Shown: piece after piece, positions 8,426 to 16,691 of the stretch
Numbering within the stretch: position 1 is the stretch's first letter
How the letters are laid out: each line of letters begins with the position of its first letter
Translations under genes and position numbers: made by a program
Source: Streptococcus pseudopneumoniae ATCC BAA-960 = CCUG 49455
Lineage (GTDB): Bacteria; Bacillota; Bacilli; Lactobacillales; Streptococcaceae
Direction: 5' to 3'
Assembly: GCF_002087075.1 (NCBI RefSeq)
Contig: NZ_MWSM01000056.1
Location: forward strand, 1 to 34,235
DNA length: 34,235 nt
The notes under the pieces: generated by a model
Told to the model about the DNA's origin: nothing
The model's input: the letters and a program-made list of their open reading frames with translations, nothing else
The model's database searches: none

Positions 8426-9694
8426 TCAAGCTTGATAAACGATTTGTCCCTTACAGATGGTATATTTAACTTGCCCTTTTAAGGTTTCACCGATGAATGG
8501 TGAATTAGCTGCTTTGGAAGCAAAATGGGAGTCCACAAGGCGGTCAGCCTTAGAATCAAAAATAGTGATGTCCGCTGGACCATTCTCAGCCAAGTAACCT
8601 GCTTCAAAGTTGTAAAGCTTGGATGGGTTGTATGTCATTTTTTCAAGTAATTCCATCAAGCTTAACTCACCAGCTTCCACCAAATAAGTTAAACCGAGAG
8701 AAAGAGATGTTTCTAAGCCAGTCATACCAGACGGCGCCTTGGTAATATCCTCAACATTTTTTTCATCCGCATGGTGAGGCGCGTGGTCTGTCGCGATAAC
8801 TGTGATGACGCCTGATTTAAGACCTTCAATCACGGCACGACGGTCTGATTCCAAACGAAGTGGCGGATTCATCTTAGCATTGCTTCCTTGTGTCAAAAGG
8901 AGCGCTTCAGTCTTAGAAAAATGCTGTGGCGCTACTTCTGCTGTGACTTGCGCACCTAGCCCCTGAGCAAACTCCACTACTTTAACACTTTCTTCCTTCG
9001 ACAAATGCTGGATGTGAACGTGGGCCTTGGTTGCATAGGCAATCATGACATCACGCGCCATCATAGCATACTCAGCCACCCCAGTTGCACCACAGATATG
9101 GAAATGTTCTTTAGCAATATTTTCGTTAAAGCCAAGAATCCCATTCAAACCTGGATCTTCCTCATGAAGACTAATAAAGGTATTAAGCTTTTTGGCTTTC
9201 TCCATGGCTTCCTTGACAACTTTACTACTTTCAAGCGGAATACCGTCATCAGAAAAACCAACAGCTCCAGCTTCTAAGAGTGCTTTAAAGTCAGTCAAAT
9301 CTTGCCCATTAAAATTCTTCGTAATGGTCGCAACCGTCTTAACATTGATTTTTTCCTTGGCAGCAGATTGAAGAACTTCTTGCAAAGTCTCCACGTCCGA
9401 AATGGTTGGACTAGTATTAGCCATCATGACAACCGTTGTAAAACCACCGACAGCAGCTGCTAGGGCACCTGTATGAATATCTTCCTTGTGGGTTTGACCA
9501 GGTTCACGGAAATGAACATGGATGTCAACCAAGCCAGGAGCAACTACAAGACCACTAGCATCAAGCACCTCCGTCCCTTCTTCTTTAATCTCAGACGCAA
9601 TGTTGACAATTTTCCCATCTTGGACTAAGACATCACACACTTGATCCAAACCAGACTTGGGATCCATTACACGACCATTTTTGATTAGTAGCAT
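8426..9694 (-). CDS. pyrC: Dihydroorotase
   Basis: Dihydroorotase closes carbamoyl aspartate to dihydroorotate, the third step of pyrimidine synthesis in the cytosol. The 422-residue protein is of the type I (PyrC/AllB-like) class. The metal motif [10 protein letters not shown] puts zinc-ligand His59 and His61 in place. The second metal region includes the DHAPHH block near residue 305. AAAGGAG stands before the ATG at 9694. It follows the nudix gene by 12 bp, so pyrimidine synthesis here is transcribed with DNA-repair and pool-cleaning genes rather than with other pyr genes. Confidence 0.96.
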   Translation of the reverse strand: MLLIKNGRVMDPKSGLDQVCDVLVQDGKIVNIASEIKEEGTEVLDASGLVVAPGLVDIHVHFREPGQTHKEDIHTGALAAAVGGFTTVVMMANTSPTISDVETLQEVLQSAAKEKINVKTVATITKNFNGQDLTDFKALLEAGAVGFSDDGIPLESSKVVKEAMEKAKKLNTFISLHEEDPGLNGILGFNENIAKEHFHICGATGVAEYAMMARDVMIAYATKAHVHIQHLSKEESVKVVEFAQGLGAQVTAEVAPQHFSKTEALLLTQGSNAKMNPPLRLESDRRAVIEGLKSGVITVIATDHAPHHADEKNVEDITKAPSGMTGLETSLSLGLTYLVEAGELSLMELLEKMTYNPSKLYNFEAGYLAENGPADITIFDSKADRLVDSHFASKAANSPFIGETLKGQVKYTICKGQIVYQA

Positions 9695-9706
9695 CTACTT
9701 TCTCCT

Positions 9707-10171
9707 TTATTCATAGAAATCAACTTGGGTATCCAACAATTTATCCCCATCATAAACAAACTTGGCTGAAAAGAAGGGTTTATCCTCTAAAAGCCACCCA
9801 ACAAAGGTATGGTCACCTTCCCAAGTCGGCTTACTCAAAACCTCGTCATAGGGAACCCATTCTAGCGTCCCCTCATTGCAGTCAATCAAGTCCCCCTCAA
9901 ACTCCGTCACCTTAAAAACATAGGTGTACCAGTCTAAATCTGGCGTAAATTCAGGAAAAGTGATGACACCTTTTAGAACTGGCTTGGCTTTGAGCCCTGT
10001 TTCTTCGAGGATTTCACGCGCCGCGCACTCCTGAGGGGTCTCTCCTCGCTCTAGCTTACCACCCACACCAATCCATTTCCCTTCATGGACATCATTGGGT
10101 TTCTTATTGCGGTGGAGCATAAGCAGTTCTTTCCCGTTATCAATGTAGCAAATCGTCGCTAACTGAGGCAT
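9707..10171 (-). CDS. NUDIX hydrolase (MutT/8-oxo-dGTPase-like)
   Basis: A 154-residue NUDIX protein. The complete Nudix box runs GKLERGETPQECAAREILEE and then TG, with the Mg-binding RE-x-x-EE core intact. The family hydrolyses nucleoside diphosphates linked to another group. The pairing with ung suggests cleaning of damaged nucleotides, such as 8-oxo-dGTP, and streptococcal relatives are called MutT or MutX. The actual substrate cannot be told from sequence. It lies 9 bp after ung and 12 bp before pyrC, in one operon. Confidence 0.9.
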   Translation of the reverse strand: MPQLATICYIDNGKELLMLHRNKKPNDVHEGKWIGVGGKLERGETPQECAAREILEETGLKAKPVLKGVITFPEFTPDLDWYTYVFKVTEFEGDLIDCNEGTLEWVPYDEVLSKPTWEGDHTFVGWLLEDKPFFSAKFVYDGDKLLDTQVDFYE

Positions 10172-10180
10172 ATTTTCTCC

Positions 10181-10834
10181 TTATCTAAGCCAATCGATTG
10201 GCTCTTGTCCTGTCTCTTTTAAGAATGCATTTGTCTTGGAAAAAGGCTTGGAACCCCAAAATCCTCTATAAACTGACAAAGGACTGGGATGGGCTGATTC
10301 GATAATCAAGTGATGAGGATTGGTAACCAAGGTCTTCTTCTTACGTGCATAGGCTCCCCAGAGTACAAAAACGACTGGTCTATCTAGATGATTGACCACC
10401 TGAATCAAAGCATCCGTAAAAGGCTCCCATATTTGACCAGCATGACCATTGGCCTGTCCAGCAGGAACCGTCAAACAAGCATTAAGAAGCAAGACTCCTT
10501 GCTCAGCCCAAGCTGTCAAATCATGAGATTTCTTAACGCCAATATCCTCTGACAATTCTTTCAAGATATTTTGCAAGGATGGTGGAGCTGGGATAGAGTC
10601 CGGTACAGAAAAACTCAAGCCCTGCGCTTGACCTGGCCCGTGATAGGGGTCTTGTCCTAGAATCACCACCTTAACGTCTTCTAGGGGTGTGGTCAAGAGA
10701 GCTTGAAAAACCTTTTCCTTGGACGGATAAACAATCCCCTGAGCATAAACCTGCTCCATAAACTGATTGATATTCCCGAAATAACCCTCAGGTAATTGCG
10801 CCTCAATCAAAGCATGCCAAGACGAGTGTTCCAT
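10181..10834 (-). CDS. ung: Uracil-DNA glycosylase
   Basis: Ung removes uracil from DNA to start base-excision repair. The family 1 motifs are complete: [13 protein letters not shown] with the catalytic Asp and water-activating region, a LLLNACLTV block, and [10 protein letters not shown] near the C-terminus. I chose the ATG at 10834, giving 217 residues starting [15 protein letters not shown] lies 7 bases ahead, inside the five extra codons that the upstream ATG at 10849 would add. It is the first gene of the run ung-nudix-pyrC-ORF-MATE. Confidence 0.96.
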   Translation of the reverse strand: MEHSSWHALIEAQLPEGYFGNINQFMEQVYAQGIVYPSKEKVFQALLTTPLEDVKVVILGQDPYHGPGQAQGLSFSVPDSIPAPPSLQNILKELSEDIGVKKSHDLTAWAEQGVLLLNACLTVPAGQANGHAGQIWEPFTDALIQVVNHLDRPVVFVLWGAYARKKKTLVTNPHHLIIESAHPSPLSVYRGFWGSKPFSKTNAFLKETGQEPIDWLR

Positions 10835-10862
10835 AGCCGACTCCTTCATTTTTACTGCCTCT

Positions 10863-10897
10863 ATTATAGCAAAAAGTGGCTATGGAAACCACTTTTT
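10863..10897 (-). promoter_or_regulatory. ung promoter abutting a bidirectional hairpin
   Basis: On the minus strand, TGC-TATAAT (-10 at 10863-10868) is an extended -10. Directly upstream, AAAAAGTGG at 10871-10879 and CCACTTTTT at 10889-10897 form a 9-bp hairpin with T-runs on both sides. The hairpin can end transcription entering from the 215-residue gene upstream, and the -35 region of ung lies inside it. Confidence 0.55.
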
Positions 10898-10969
10898 ACA
10901 GTTTATCTAAAGATTTAATAAATCGACTATATACGATTTGAATACGTGAATACAGTTTATAAAGACTGG

Positions 10970-11617
10970 CTATTTTTTATAATTACTTTTTAAATCATTA
11001 AGCATTTTACTACCTCTTTCGAAGATTATCTTTTCTGAAATATTTTTAAACATATTAAAATCCATTTCAGAAAAAGGAGTTTCTTTAGAAACTTGCCATA
11101 TAGTTTTTAAATAATTTTTTTCTAAAAAGTCGTCAAAATTAGAAAACAATCGAAAATACAATGCATTCTCTTGGTGTAAAATCGCTCTTTTTAAAGGATA
11201 ATACTCTTTAATATTATTAACTTTTTGTTCGTAGGCATACTTTGCTACATGATCTAGGTATATATCAAAAAAATCATGAGGAAAATCTCCCATACAGCCA
11301 TTACGATTCATATTGAGACTATATTTTCGATTAGTAAGATAATTCGGAAATATATTTCCTATTACTCTAAGATTATCTACTTGTGAATCCCTTCTCCCAA
11401 TATAATCCCCTTCTTTGACTAATGATGAAGATTTCCAAGTAAAAATTAAATCGCCAGAGAAATTTTTCTTATCAAAAAACTTAAAAAGAGATTGATAAAT
11501 ACTATTTGCTAATTTACAAGTGTCAGATGTAAATTCATAATTAACAGTTTCATTAAAATCAACTTCAGACATTTCAATGTACTCTTCAATAGTAATATTA
11601 GCTTTTTTTGTAGTCAT
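10970..11617 (-). CDS. Unknown AT-rich protein of 215 residues
   Basis: I do not recognise this family with certainty. From the ATG at 11617 the protein begins MTTKKANITIEEYIEMS and is rich in Phe, Tyr, Asn and Lys. It has no signal peptide, membrane helix or familiar catalytic motif. Notable stretches are LIFTWKSSSLVKEGDYIGRRDSQ and NRNGCMGDFPHDFFDIYLDH. I chose 11617 over an ATG 11 codons upstream because AAAGGAG stands just ahead of it. It lies 13 bp after the HAD gene. Its base make-up is more AT-rich than its neighbours, which suggests acquisition by transfer. Confidence 0.75.
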   Translation of the reverse strand: MTTKKANITIEEYIEMSEVDFNETVNYEFTSDTCKLANSIYQSLFKFFDKKNFSGDLIFTWKSSSLVKEGDYIGRRDSQVDNLRVIGNIFPNYLTNRKYSLNMNRNGCMGDFPHDFFDIYLDHVAKYAYEQKVNNIKEYYPLKRAILHQENALYFRLFSNFDDFLEKNYLKTIWQVSKETPFSEMDFNMFKNISEKIIFERGSKMLNDLKSNYKK

Positions 11618-11630
11618 TAGCTCGTCTCCT

Positions 11631-12344
11631 TTAAAATGTGATCTTTTCAAGAATATTTTTATCTAAACAATCCAGCAAGTCTTGGAAAGAATAGACTTCG
11701 TAAGTCGGCTGGGCTTGTGTGTGATTTTCGAGGTGATGAGGATTATACCAGATAGTGTCAATCCCCGCATTATTGCCACCTTGAATGTCGGCGGTTAGAG
11801 AATCTCCAATCATCAGCGTCTTTTCTTTACTAAATCCAGCAATTTGCTGGCCGATTTTTTCATAAAAGAGAGCATCCGGCTTTTGAGTTTGCAATTGCTC
11901 AGAGATAAAGACTTGATTGAAATAAGGTTCTAGACCAGATTGAGCCAAACGTCCTGTCTGAATGGCAGTAATGCCATTTGTCGCAGCATACAAGTCATAA
12001 TCACGATCAATGAGGCTGTCCAAGAGATCATGAGCGCCCGATAGTGTTTGTCCCTGCTGGGCGAGGTAAAATTGGTAACGTTGGGCAAGAAAACTACCGT
12101 CTTTTTCCTGTCCAAAATGAGCAAATAAACGAGAAAAGCGCGTGTTAACCAGCTCTTGTTTACTGATTTTCTTCAGCTCCAAGTCTTTCCAGAGAGCCTT
12201 GTTCATAGGAACGTAATAATCTTTATAAGCCTGAATATCCGCAACTCCTTCTTCTTTTAGAAGTTGGGTCAAAGCCACATCCTCAGCAGCATCAAAATCA
12301 AGAAGAGTGTGGTCGAGGTCGAAGAGTAGAAATTTGTAGGACAA
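11631..12344 (-). CDS. HAD-family hydrolase, YjjG/YfnB-like (probable nucleotidase)
   Basis: This 237-residue protein has the HAD motifs in order. Motif I, FDLDHTLLDF, is at residues 8-17 with its two catalytic Asp. The middle ATNGI is motif II, and the late LMIGDSLTADIQGGNNAG covers motifs III-IV. The four-helix C1 cap and overall pattern match the YjjG group, which removes phosphate from pyrimidine nucleotides, including non-canonical ones. The start is a TTG at 12344 that follows AAAGGA. A promoter with TATAAT lies just upstream. It is probably co-transcribed with the unknown gene behind it. Confidence 0.9.
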   Translation of the reverse strand: MSYKFLLFDLDHTLLDFDAAEDVALTQLLKEEGVADIQAYKDYYVPMNKALWKDLELKKISKQELVNTRFSRLFAHFGQEKDGSFLAQRYQFYLAQQGQTLSGAHDLLDSLIDRDYDLYAATNGITAIQTGRLAQSGLEPYFNQVFISEQLQTQKPDALFYEKIGQQIAGFSKEKTLMIGDSLTADIQGGNNAGIDTIWYNPHHLENHTQAQPTYEVYSFQDLLDCLDKNILEKITF

Positions 12345-12379
12345 TTTGAGGTTTTCCTTTCTGAAAATTCATTAAGAAC

Positions 12380-12408
12380 ATTATATCATAAAGCACCTCA
12401 TACAATTA
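12380..12408 (-). promoter_or_regulatory. Promoter of the HAD gene
   Basis: On the minus strand, TAATTG (12403-12408), a 17-bp spacer, and TATAAT (12380-12385) extended by TG. It ends 36 bp before the TTG start. Confidence 0.6.
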
Positions 12409-12524
12409 ACTAATTTAATCACTTGAAAAAAATTCGAACACTTTCTATACAACTAACAGCCCAAATCGTTCAGAATAGAACAATCCTAACTATCGAATAC
12501 CCTAACTTCATAAATATCCATGTG

Positions 12525-12623
12525 ATTCTAGGTCTAGAATTCCTATAAACTAAATGTTTTCGTACTCTTCTAAGTAATTGATTGCCTTAAACTTTAATTT
12601 TTGAAGGATTCTAAAGCTAGAAT
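12525..12623. repeat. Two related 16-bp palindromes
   Basis: ATTCTAGGTCTAGAAT at 12525-12540 and ATTCTAAAGCTAGAAT at 12608-12623 share the form ATTCTA-N4-TAGAAT. Their centres are 83 bp apart, close to eight turns of the helix. They may be protein-binding sites; no regulator is known to me. Confidence 0.4.
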
Positions 12624-12687
12624 AGTCTCATCACAATCAGTTTTGAATGATTCACAATTTAGAAACACTATAGGTTTACTCTTGTTA

Positions 12688-12725
12688 AAATAAAAAGGAA
12701 CTGCCCAAAGCAATCCCTTTTTATT
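12688..12725 (-). terminator. Terminator of the dhaKLM operon
   Basis: AAATAAAAAGG and CCTTTTTATTT are an 11-bp perfect inverted repeat around a 16-nt loop, 66 bp after dhaM. T-rich flanks on both strands suit termination in either direction. Confidence 0.75.
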
Positions 12726-12790
12726 TACTTAAAATTTGATAGTTGAGATCATCAACAGCCCACCTATAAAAAGAGTTATAGTAAAATTCC

Positions 12791-13165
12791 TTATTTATTG
12801 ATTTCAAGCTCAGACAACTGTGTTTGAATAACTGACAGTTCTGCACCAGCCTGAAGAAGAGCAGCTGCAGTATAAGCACCTTCTACAATTGGAACCCTAT
12901 TGATGATGATACTTTTATCACTGAAATCAGCCACCATTTCTAAGTTCATTTTAGCAGAACCCAGGTCAAAAAAGGCTAATAAGGTATCTGCTGGATTTTC
13001 GGAAGCAACCCTATCTACTTGATCAAAACTTGTTCCAATTCCTCCATCTTCGGTTCCTCCTACATAAGTAATCGGAACATCTTTAGCTACTTCACTAATC
13101 AGTTCAACGACACCTTCTGCAATGTTTTTGGAATGTGAAACGATAACAAGACCAATACTTCCCAT
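12791..13165 (-). CDS. dhaM: PTS-dependent dihydroxyacetone kinase phosphotransfer subunit DhaM
   Basis: DhaM passes phosphate from HPr to the ADP held on DhaL. This is the short form of 124 residues, one EIIA-mannose-type domain with the phosphate-carrying His at residue 11 in LVIVSHSKNIAEGV. It lacks the HPr- and EI-like domains found fused in E. coli DhaM, so it must rely on the HPr encoded about 5 kb away in this window. The start overlaps the dhaL stop by one base (TAATG), giving tight coupling. Confidence 0.95.
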   Translation of the reverse strand: MGSIGLVIVSHSKNIAEGVVELISEVAKDVPITYVGGTEDGGIGTSFDQVDRVASENPADTLLAFFDLGSAKMNLEMVADFSDKSIIINRVPIVEGAYTAAALLQAGAELSVIQTQLSELEINK

Positions 13166-13740
13166 TAAACCACCCCAGTTTCTAAAAGAGCAGTAAAGAG
13201 TAATCCTGATGAGAATGATCCAGGATCAATATGTCCAAGAGAACGTTCTCCTACATAAGACGCCCTTCCTTTAGTTGCAAGTAAATCTTTGGTAGCATTC
13301 ACTACCTTATCAATAACCTCTTGAGTCAATTGACCAGCAGACAAAGCAGCAATAACAGGAGTCCAAACATCAACCATTGTCTTTTCTCCAACTTCTGCTT
13401 TCCCACGTTTGACAATCATATCCAAACCGCTTTGTAAGATTTCCTCTATTTTCGAATTAGAGTCAGCCTTGGCCATGCCCATAAAAGCAGAGCCATACAA
13501 GGGACCAGAAGCACCGCCTACCTTACTCAGCAGTTGCATTGAGACAAGTTTAAACACATCACTGTTAGTTTCAAATTGCTTTCCTTCTAAGTTTTCCATA
13601 ACTGCAGCCATGCCACGCGCCATATTTCCACCGTGGTCTCCATCTCCTATCGGAGTGTCTAACTCACTAAGGTAATCTTTCTGTTCTTGAATCTTTTCAT
13701 TAAAAAGCTTCATCCATTCAAGAGCTTGTTCAGCATTCAT
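13165..13740 (-). CDS. dhaL: Dihydroxyacetone kinase subunit DhaL
   Basis: DhaL holds a tightly bound ADP that is re-phosphorylated by DhaM and gives its phosphate to dihydroxyacetone on DhaK. The 191-residue protein has the Mg-ADP site DTPIGDGDHGGNMARG, with Asp28, Asp33 and Asp35 as metal ligands. Later GGASGPLYGSAFMGM and DPGSFSSG blocks complete the nucleotide pocket. It lies 21 bp after dhaK and overlaps dhaM. Confidence 0.96.
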   Translation of the reverse strand: MNAEQALEWMKLFNEKIQEQKDYLSELDTPIGDGDHGGNMARGMAAVMENLEGKQFETNSDVFKLVSMQLLSKVGGASGPLYGSAFMGMAKADSNSKIEEILQSGLDMIVKRGKAEVGEKTMVDVWTPVIAALSAGQLTQEVIDKVVNATKDLLATKGRASYVGERSLGHIDPGSFSSGLLFTALLETGVV

Positions 13741-13761
13741 GCGACATTTCCTCCTTGAATT

Positions 13762-14751
13762 TTACCAAGCTGGTGTAGTAACAGGTGCATTTAGAGCAGC
13801 CAACCACTCATCATCTGCCAATCGAATCAATGTTAATGACAAACCAGCCATATCGATTGAAGTCATATAGTTTCCAATTTTCTTAAACGCCAACTCAACA
13901 CCTTTTTCATGGAGCAATTTAGCCACATCATTTGCAAATACGTATTGTTCCATAAGAGGAGTGCTTCCTAAACCATTGATAAGAAGTCCATAGCGTTCAC
14001 CAGCCTTAAGTTGGAAACCTTCGGATAATTTTTCAACCAATTCTGATGCCAATTGTGAGGAAGGCTGCATTTTCTCTTTTTTATATCCTGGCTCACCATG
14101 AATACCAACTCCGTATTCAAACTCATCATCTTCTAGAACAAATCCTGGTTTCCCAACTTCTGGAACAGTAGCGCCAGATAGAGCTAATCCAATTGTTTTA
14201 ATTTCTAACACAAGTTTGTCGGCCAAGTCCTTCATTTCAGATAATGATTTACCAGAACGAGCTGCAGCCCCCAAAATTTTATGGACTAATATAGTACCTG
14301 CAACACCTCGACGGCCTTGGGTATAGAGACTATTTTCAACAGCGATATCATCATCAACCACAACACTTGCTACATCAATACCTTCCATTTCAGCAAGTTC
14401 TTGTGCAATTTCAAAGTTCATAATGTCACCAGAATAGTTCTTGATGACCATGAAAACTCCAGCACCTTCATCAGCCGCCTTAATGGCTTCTAAAATTTGG
14501 TCCGGAGTAGGTGAAGTGAAGACTGCTCCACAAATGGCAGCAGACAACATTCCATCTCCTACAAATCCAGCATGACTGGGTTCATGTCCTGAACCTCCAC
14601 CTGAAATGAGTCCAACTTTTCCTGTCTTTTCTGCCTTTCTAACGATAACATCAAAACCATCTAAGCGTTGAACCAAGTCATCATGCATGAATGACAACCC
14701 CTGCAACATTTCATCAACAACTTGTGTCTGTTCATTTATAATTTTTTTCAT
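13762..14751 (-). CDS. dhaK: Dihydroxyacetone kinase substrate-binding subunit DhaK
   Basis: DhaK binds dihydroxyacetone covalently. The hemiaminal His is His218 in VGIHGEPG, and the acid/base Asp109 lies in NYSGD. The GGGSGHEPSHAGFVG block at 51-65 is also complete. The length of 329 residues is normal for a PTS-type DhaK. AAAGGAG stands before the ATG. It is first in dhaKLM, which feeds dihydroxyacetone into glycolysis as dihydroxyacetone phosphate, using phosphoenolpyruvate through the PTS. Confidence 0.97.
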   Translation of the reverse strand: MKKIINEQTQVVDEMLQGLSFMHDDLVQRLDGFDVIVRKAEKTGKVGLISGGGSGHEPSHAGFVGDGMLSAAICGAVFTSPTPDQILEAIKAADEGAGVFMVIKNYSGDIMNFEIAQELAEMEGIDVASVVVDDDIAVENSLYTQGRRGVAGTILVHKILGAAARSGKSLSEMKDLADKLVLEIKTIGLALSGATVPEVGKPGFVLEDDEFEYGVGIHGEPGYKKEKMQPSSQLASELVEKLSEGFQLKAGERYGLLINGLGSTPLMEQYVFANDVAKLLHEKGVELAFKKIGNYMTSIDMAGLSLTLIRLADDEWLAALNAPVTTPAW

Positions 14752-14790
14752 GAGAAACTCCTTTCGGCATCTACCTTTGTTTTCGATTTC

Positions 14791-14819
14791 ATTATATACT
14801 TTTTATTGCTGGATGATAA
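14791..14819 (-). promoter_or_regulatory. dhaKLM promoter
   Basis: On the minus strand, a poor -35 TTATCA (14814-14819), a 17-bp spacer and TATAAT (14791-14796). A weak -35 with an operator directly upstream is what one expects at an activated promoter. Confidence 0.65.
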
Positions 14820-14820
14820 G

Positions 14821-14842
14821 GGACAGATTCTATTATTTGTCC
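14821..14842. promoter_or_regulatory. DhaS operator
   Basis: GGACAGAT-N6-ATTTGTCC matches the DhaS site known from Lactococcus lactis (GGACACAT-N6-ATTTGTCC) apart from one base. It lies one base upstream of the dhaK -35 and about 60 bp before dhaS, so it can serve activation of dhaKLM and possibly control of dhaS. Confidence 0.85.
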
Positions 14843-14904
14843 CCTTTTAAACCCGTTTCAAACATTTTTTTGGTAAAATGAAGTAAGTAAAAGAAAGGCT
14901 TCCT

Positions 14905-15435
14905 ATGGCATCATCACTCATTACAAAAAAACGGATTGCCAAGGCATTTAGAGACCTATTAGCTACTAGAGAATTTGATAAAATCTCCATTGTAGATATC
15001 ATGGAATCAGCTGGCATTCGTAGACAGACCTTTTACAATCATTTTCTTGACAAATATGAACTGCTAGACTGGATATTTGAAACTGACTTAACCGAGTATA
15101 TCACCAATAACTTGGACTTCATTTCAGGCCAAAAACTATTACAAGAATTATTTCTTTATTTCGAACAAGAGCGTGATTTTTATATTCAACTTTTTGATAT
15201 TCAAGGGCAAAATAACTTCTATGACCACTTTATCAGCTACTGTCGCTTGCTTGTATCAAAAATTTTAAGAGAATATGGTCAGATTGATAGCGATTCATCT
15301 GCTTATACTTGTTTTTTGCTAGATTATCACTCACATGCTCTAGCAGAAATCGTGAAGGCTTGCGTCAATAAAAAAAGTCCAGTTCCACAACCAGACTATC
15401 TCATCATGACAATTATTGGAAAGAGGCCACAATGA
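14905..15435 (+). CDS. dhaS: TetR-family activator DhaS
   Basis: This 176-residue regulator has a TetR N-terminal helix-turn-helix (about residues 7-52), including SIVDIMESAGIRRQTFYNHF, and a divergent C-terminal domain. In Lactococcus DhaS is unusual among TetR proteins because it activates: it binds DhaQ carrying dihydroxyacetone and turns on dhaKLM. Here it faces dhaKLM, sits beside a matching operator, and overlaps dhaQ by four bases, so the same role is very likely. AAAGG stands ahead of the ATG at 14905. A TGG-TAAAAT extended -10 lies at 14874-14879. Confidence 0.92.
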   Translation: MASSLITKKRIAKAFRDLLATREFDKISIVDIMESAGIRRQTFYNHFLDKYELLDWIFETDLTEYITNNLDFISGQKLLQELFLYFEQERDFYIQLFDIQGQNNFYDHFISYCRLLVSKILREYGQIDSDSSAYTCFLLDYHSHALAEIVKACVNKKSPVPQPDYLIMTIIGKRPQ

Positions 15436-16421
15436 CATTTATTTCAAATCATAAACAGAAAATTATTTCAAGTTACATTTCAGCAACTGTCAGCAGTCAT
15501 CCTGAATTAGAAAAACACCCTACCTTACCTTTAGTCTATCAAAAAAATCACAATCCTCATCAGGTTCCAATATTGGCGGGTGGAGGTTCCGGTCACGAAC
15601 CTGCGCATATTGGATATGTGGGAGAAGGAATGCTTACCGCTGCTATCTATGGCCAATTATTTACTCCTCCTACAAGAACTGAAATCTTAGAGTCCATTCG
15701 TTTTTTAAACAATGGTCACGGTGTCTTCATCATTGTAAAAAATTTCGAAGCAGACATCAAAGAATTTAGCTGGGCCATTAATACTGCTAGACAAGAAGGA
15801 ATTAAGGTCGGCTATAGTCTAGCACACGACGATATTTCTATTGAACCTCACAATAGATTTCAAATTAGAGGAAGAGGGCTTGCAGGGACTATTTTACTTC
15901 ATAAAATCCTAGGATATGCGGCTCAGAACGGTGCTGACATCGAGCAACTAACTAATTTAGGTTATGAACTTGCTACCGAAATCGCAACAATTGGCTTTGC
16001 AACGAAATCGGCTAGTCTCCCCCAAGCCACCCTTCCACTATTTAACTTGGAAGAAGGAAATATTTCTTATGGTATTGGGATACATGGCGAAGAAGGCTAT
16101 CGTATCGTCCCATTCCAATCATCGGAAATCCTTGCAAATGAAATTATAAGTAAATTAAGATTGCACTATCATTGGAAAAAGGGTGATCAATTTATATTGC
16201 TTGTAAATAATCTAGGCACTACCAGCAACTTAGAAATGGGTATATTTATCAATGATCTCCTTCAACTCTTAGAAATTGAAGGAATCACTATTACATTTAT
16301 AAAATCAGGAACATTTATGACCAGTCTGGATATGGCAGGTATATCCGTAACTCTTTGCCCTGCGAAAAATAAACAATGGTTAGAAGCGCTCAATGCTCCA
16401 ACAACAGCTTTTTCATGGTAA
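15432..16421 (+). CDS. dhaQ: DhaK-like coactivator DhaQ
   Basis: A DhaK paralogue of 329 residues, the same length as dhaK. It keeps GGGSGHEPAHIGYVG at about 50-64 and His218 in GIHGEEG, so it should still bind dihydroxyacetone covalently. Asp109 is also present (NFEADIK), but the conserved Gly before it is Ala, and it has no DhaL or DhaM partner beside it. In Lactococcus the DhaQ-dihydroxyacetone complex binds DhaS to switch on dhaKLM. It starts within the end of dhaS, so the two are made together. The alternative, a second kinase subunit, is less likely given the dhaS fusion of expression. Confidence 0.92.
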   Translation: MTFISNHKQKIISSYISATVSSHPELEKHPTLPLVYQKNHNPHQVPILAGGGSGHEPAHIGYVGEGMLTAAIYGQLFTPPTRTEILESIRFLNNGHGVFIIVKNFEADIKEFSWAINTARQEGIKVGYSLAHDDISIEPHNRFQIRGRGLAGTILLHKILGYAAQNGADIEQLTNLGYELATEIATIGFATKSASLPQATLPLFNLEEGNISYGIGIHGEEGYRIVPFQSSEILANEIISKLRLHYHWKKGDQFILLVNNLGTTSNLEMGIFINDLLQLLEIEGITITFIKSGTFMTSLDMAGISVTLCPAKNKQWLEALNAPTTAFSW

Positions 16422-16476
16422 TTTGCTTGTATAACTCAAAAGGGCTACATCACTTGTTAGACCTTTGCTTTTATCT

Positions 16477-16631
16477 TATACTCAATGAAAATCAAGGAGC
16501 AAACTAGGAAACTAGCCGCAGGTTGCTCAAAACACAGTTTTGAGGTTGTAGATAAGACTGACGAAGTCAGTGAGCATATCTACGTTAAGGCGACGCTGAC
16601 GTGGTTTGAAGAGATTTTGAAAGAGTATTAG
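16477..16631. repeat. BOX element (complete, A-B-C)
   Basis: This 155-bp element has the ends TATACTCAATGAAAATC and GAAAGAGTATTA, an inner GACTGACGAAGTC stem, and the boxA core AAGGCGACGCTGACG used in BOX-PCR. It lies between dhaQ and the 3' end of ptsI, in a convergent gap. Confidence 0.93.
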
Positions 16632-16656
16632 ACCATACTTTTCCAAAATGCGCCCA

Positions 16657-16685
16657 AAAAACCTTGCAACTAGGTTACAAGGTTA
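16657..16685 (-). terminator. Terminator of ptsHI
   Basis: On the minus strand AACCTTGTAAC pairs with GTTGCAAGGTT around CTA, followed by TTTT. It stands just 7 bp beyond the ptsI stop codon. Confidence 0.85.
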
Positions 16686-16691
16686 ATCACA

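Larger units (their letters stand above)
12345..12790. other. 446-bp gap between the HAD gene and dhaM
   Basis: I find no credible gene here. The gap holds the HAD promoter near its left end, two related palindromes near 12525 and 12608, and the dha terminator near 12688-12725. The rest is AT-rich and unexplained. Confidence 0.6.

Noticed and set aside
12345..12790. Possible CRISPR or tRNA content in gene-poor gaps
   Set aside because: No regularly spaced repeats and no cloverleaf or CCA-type tRNA end were seen here or in the other gaps.
15432..16421. DhaQ as a second active dihydroxyacetone kinase subunit
   Set aside because: It keeps the binding residues, but its overlap with the regulator dhaS and the DhaS operator fit the known coactivator role better.
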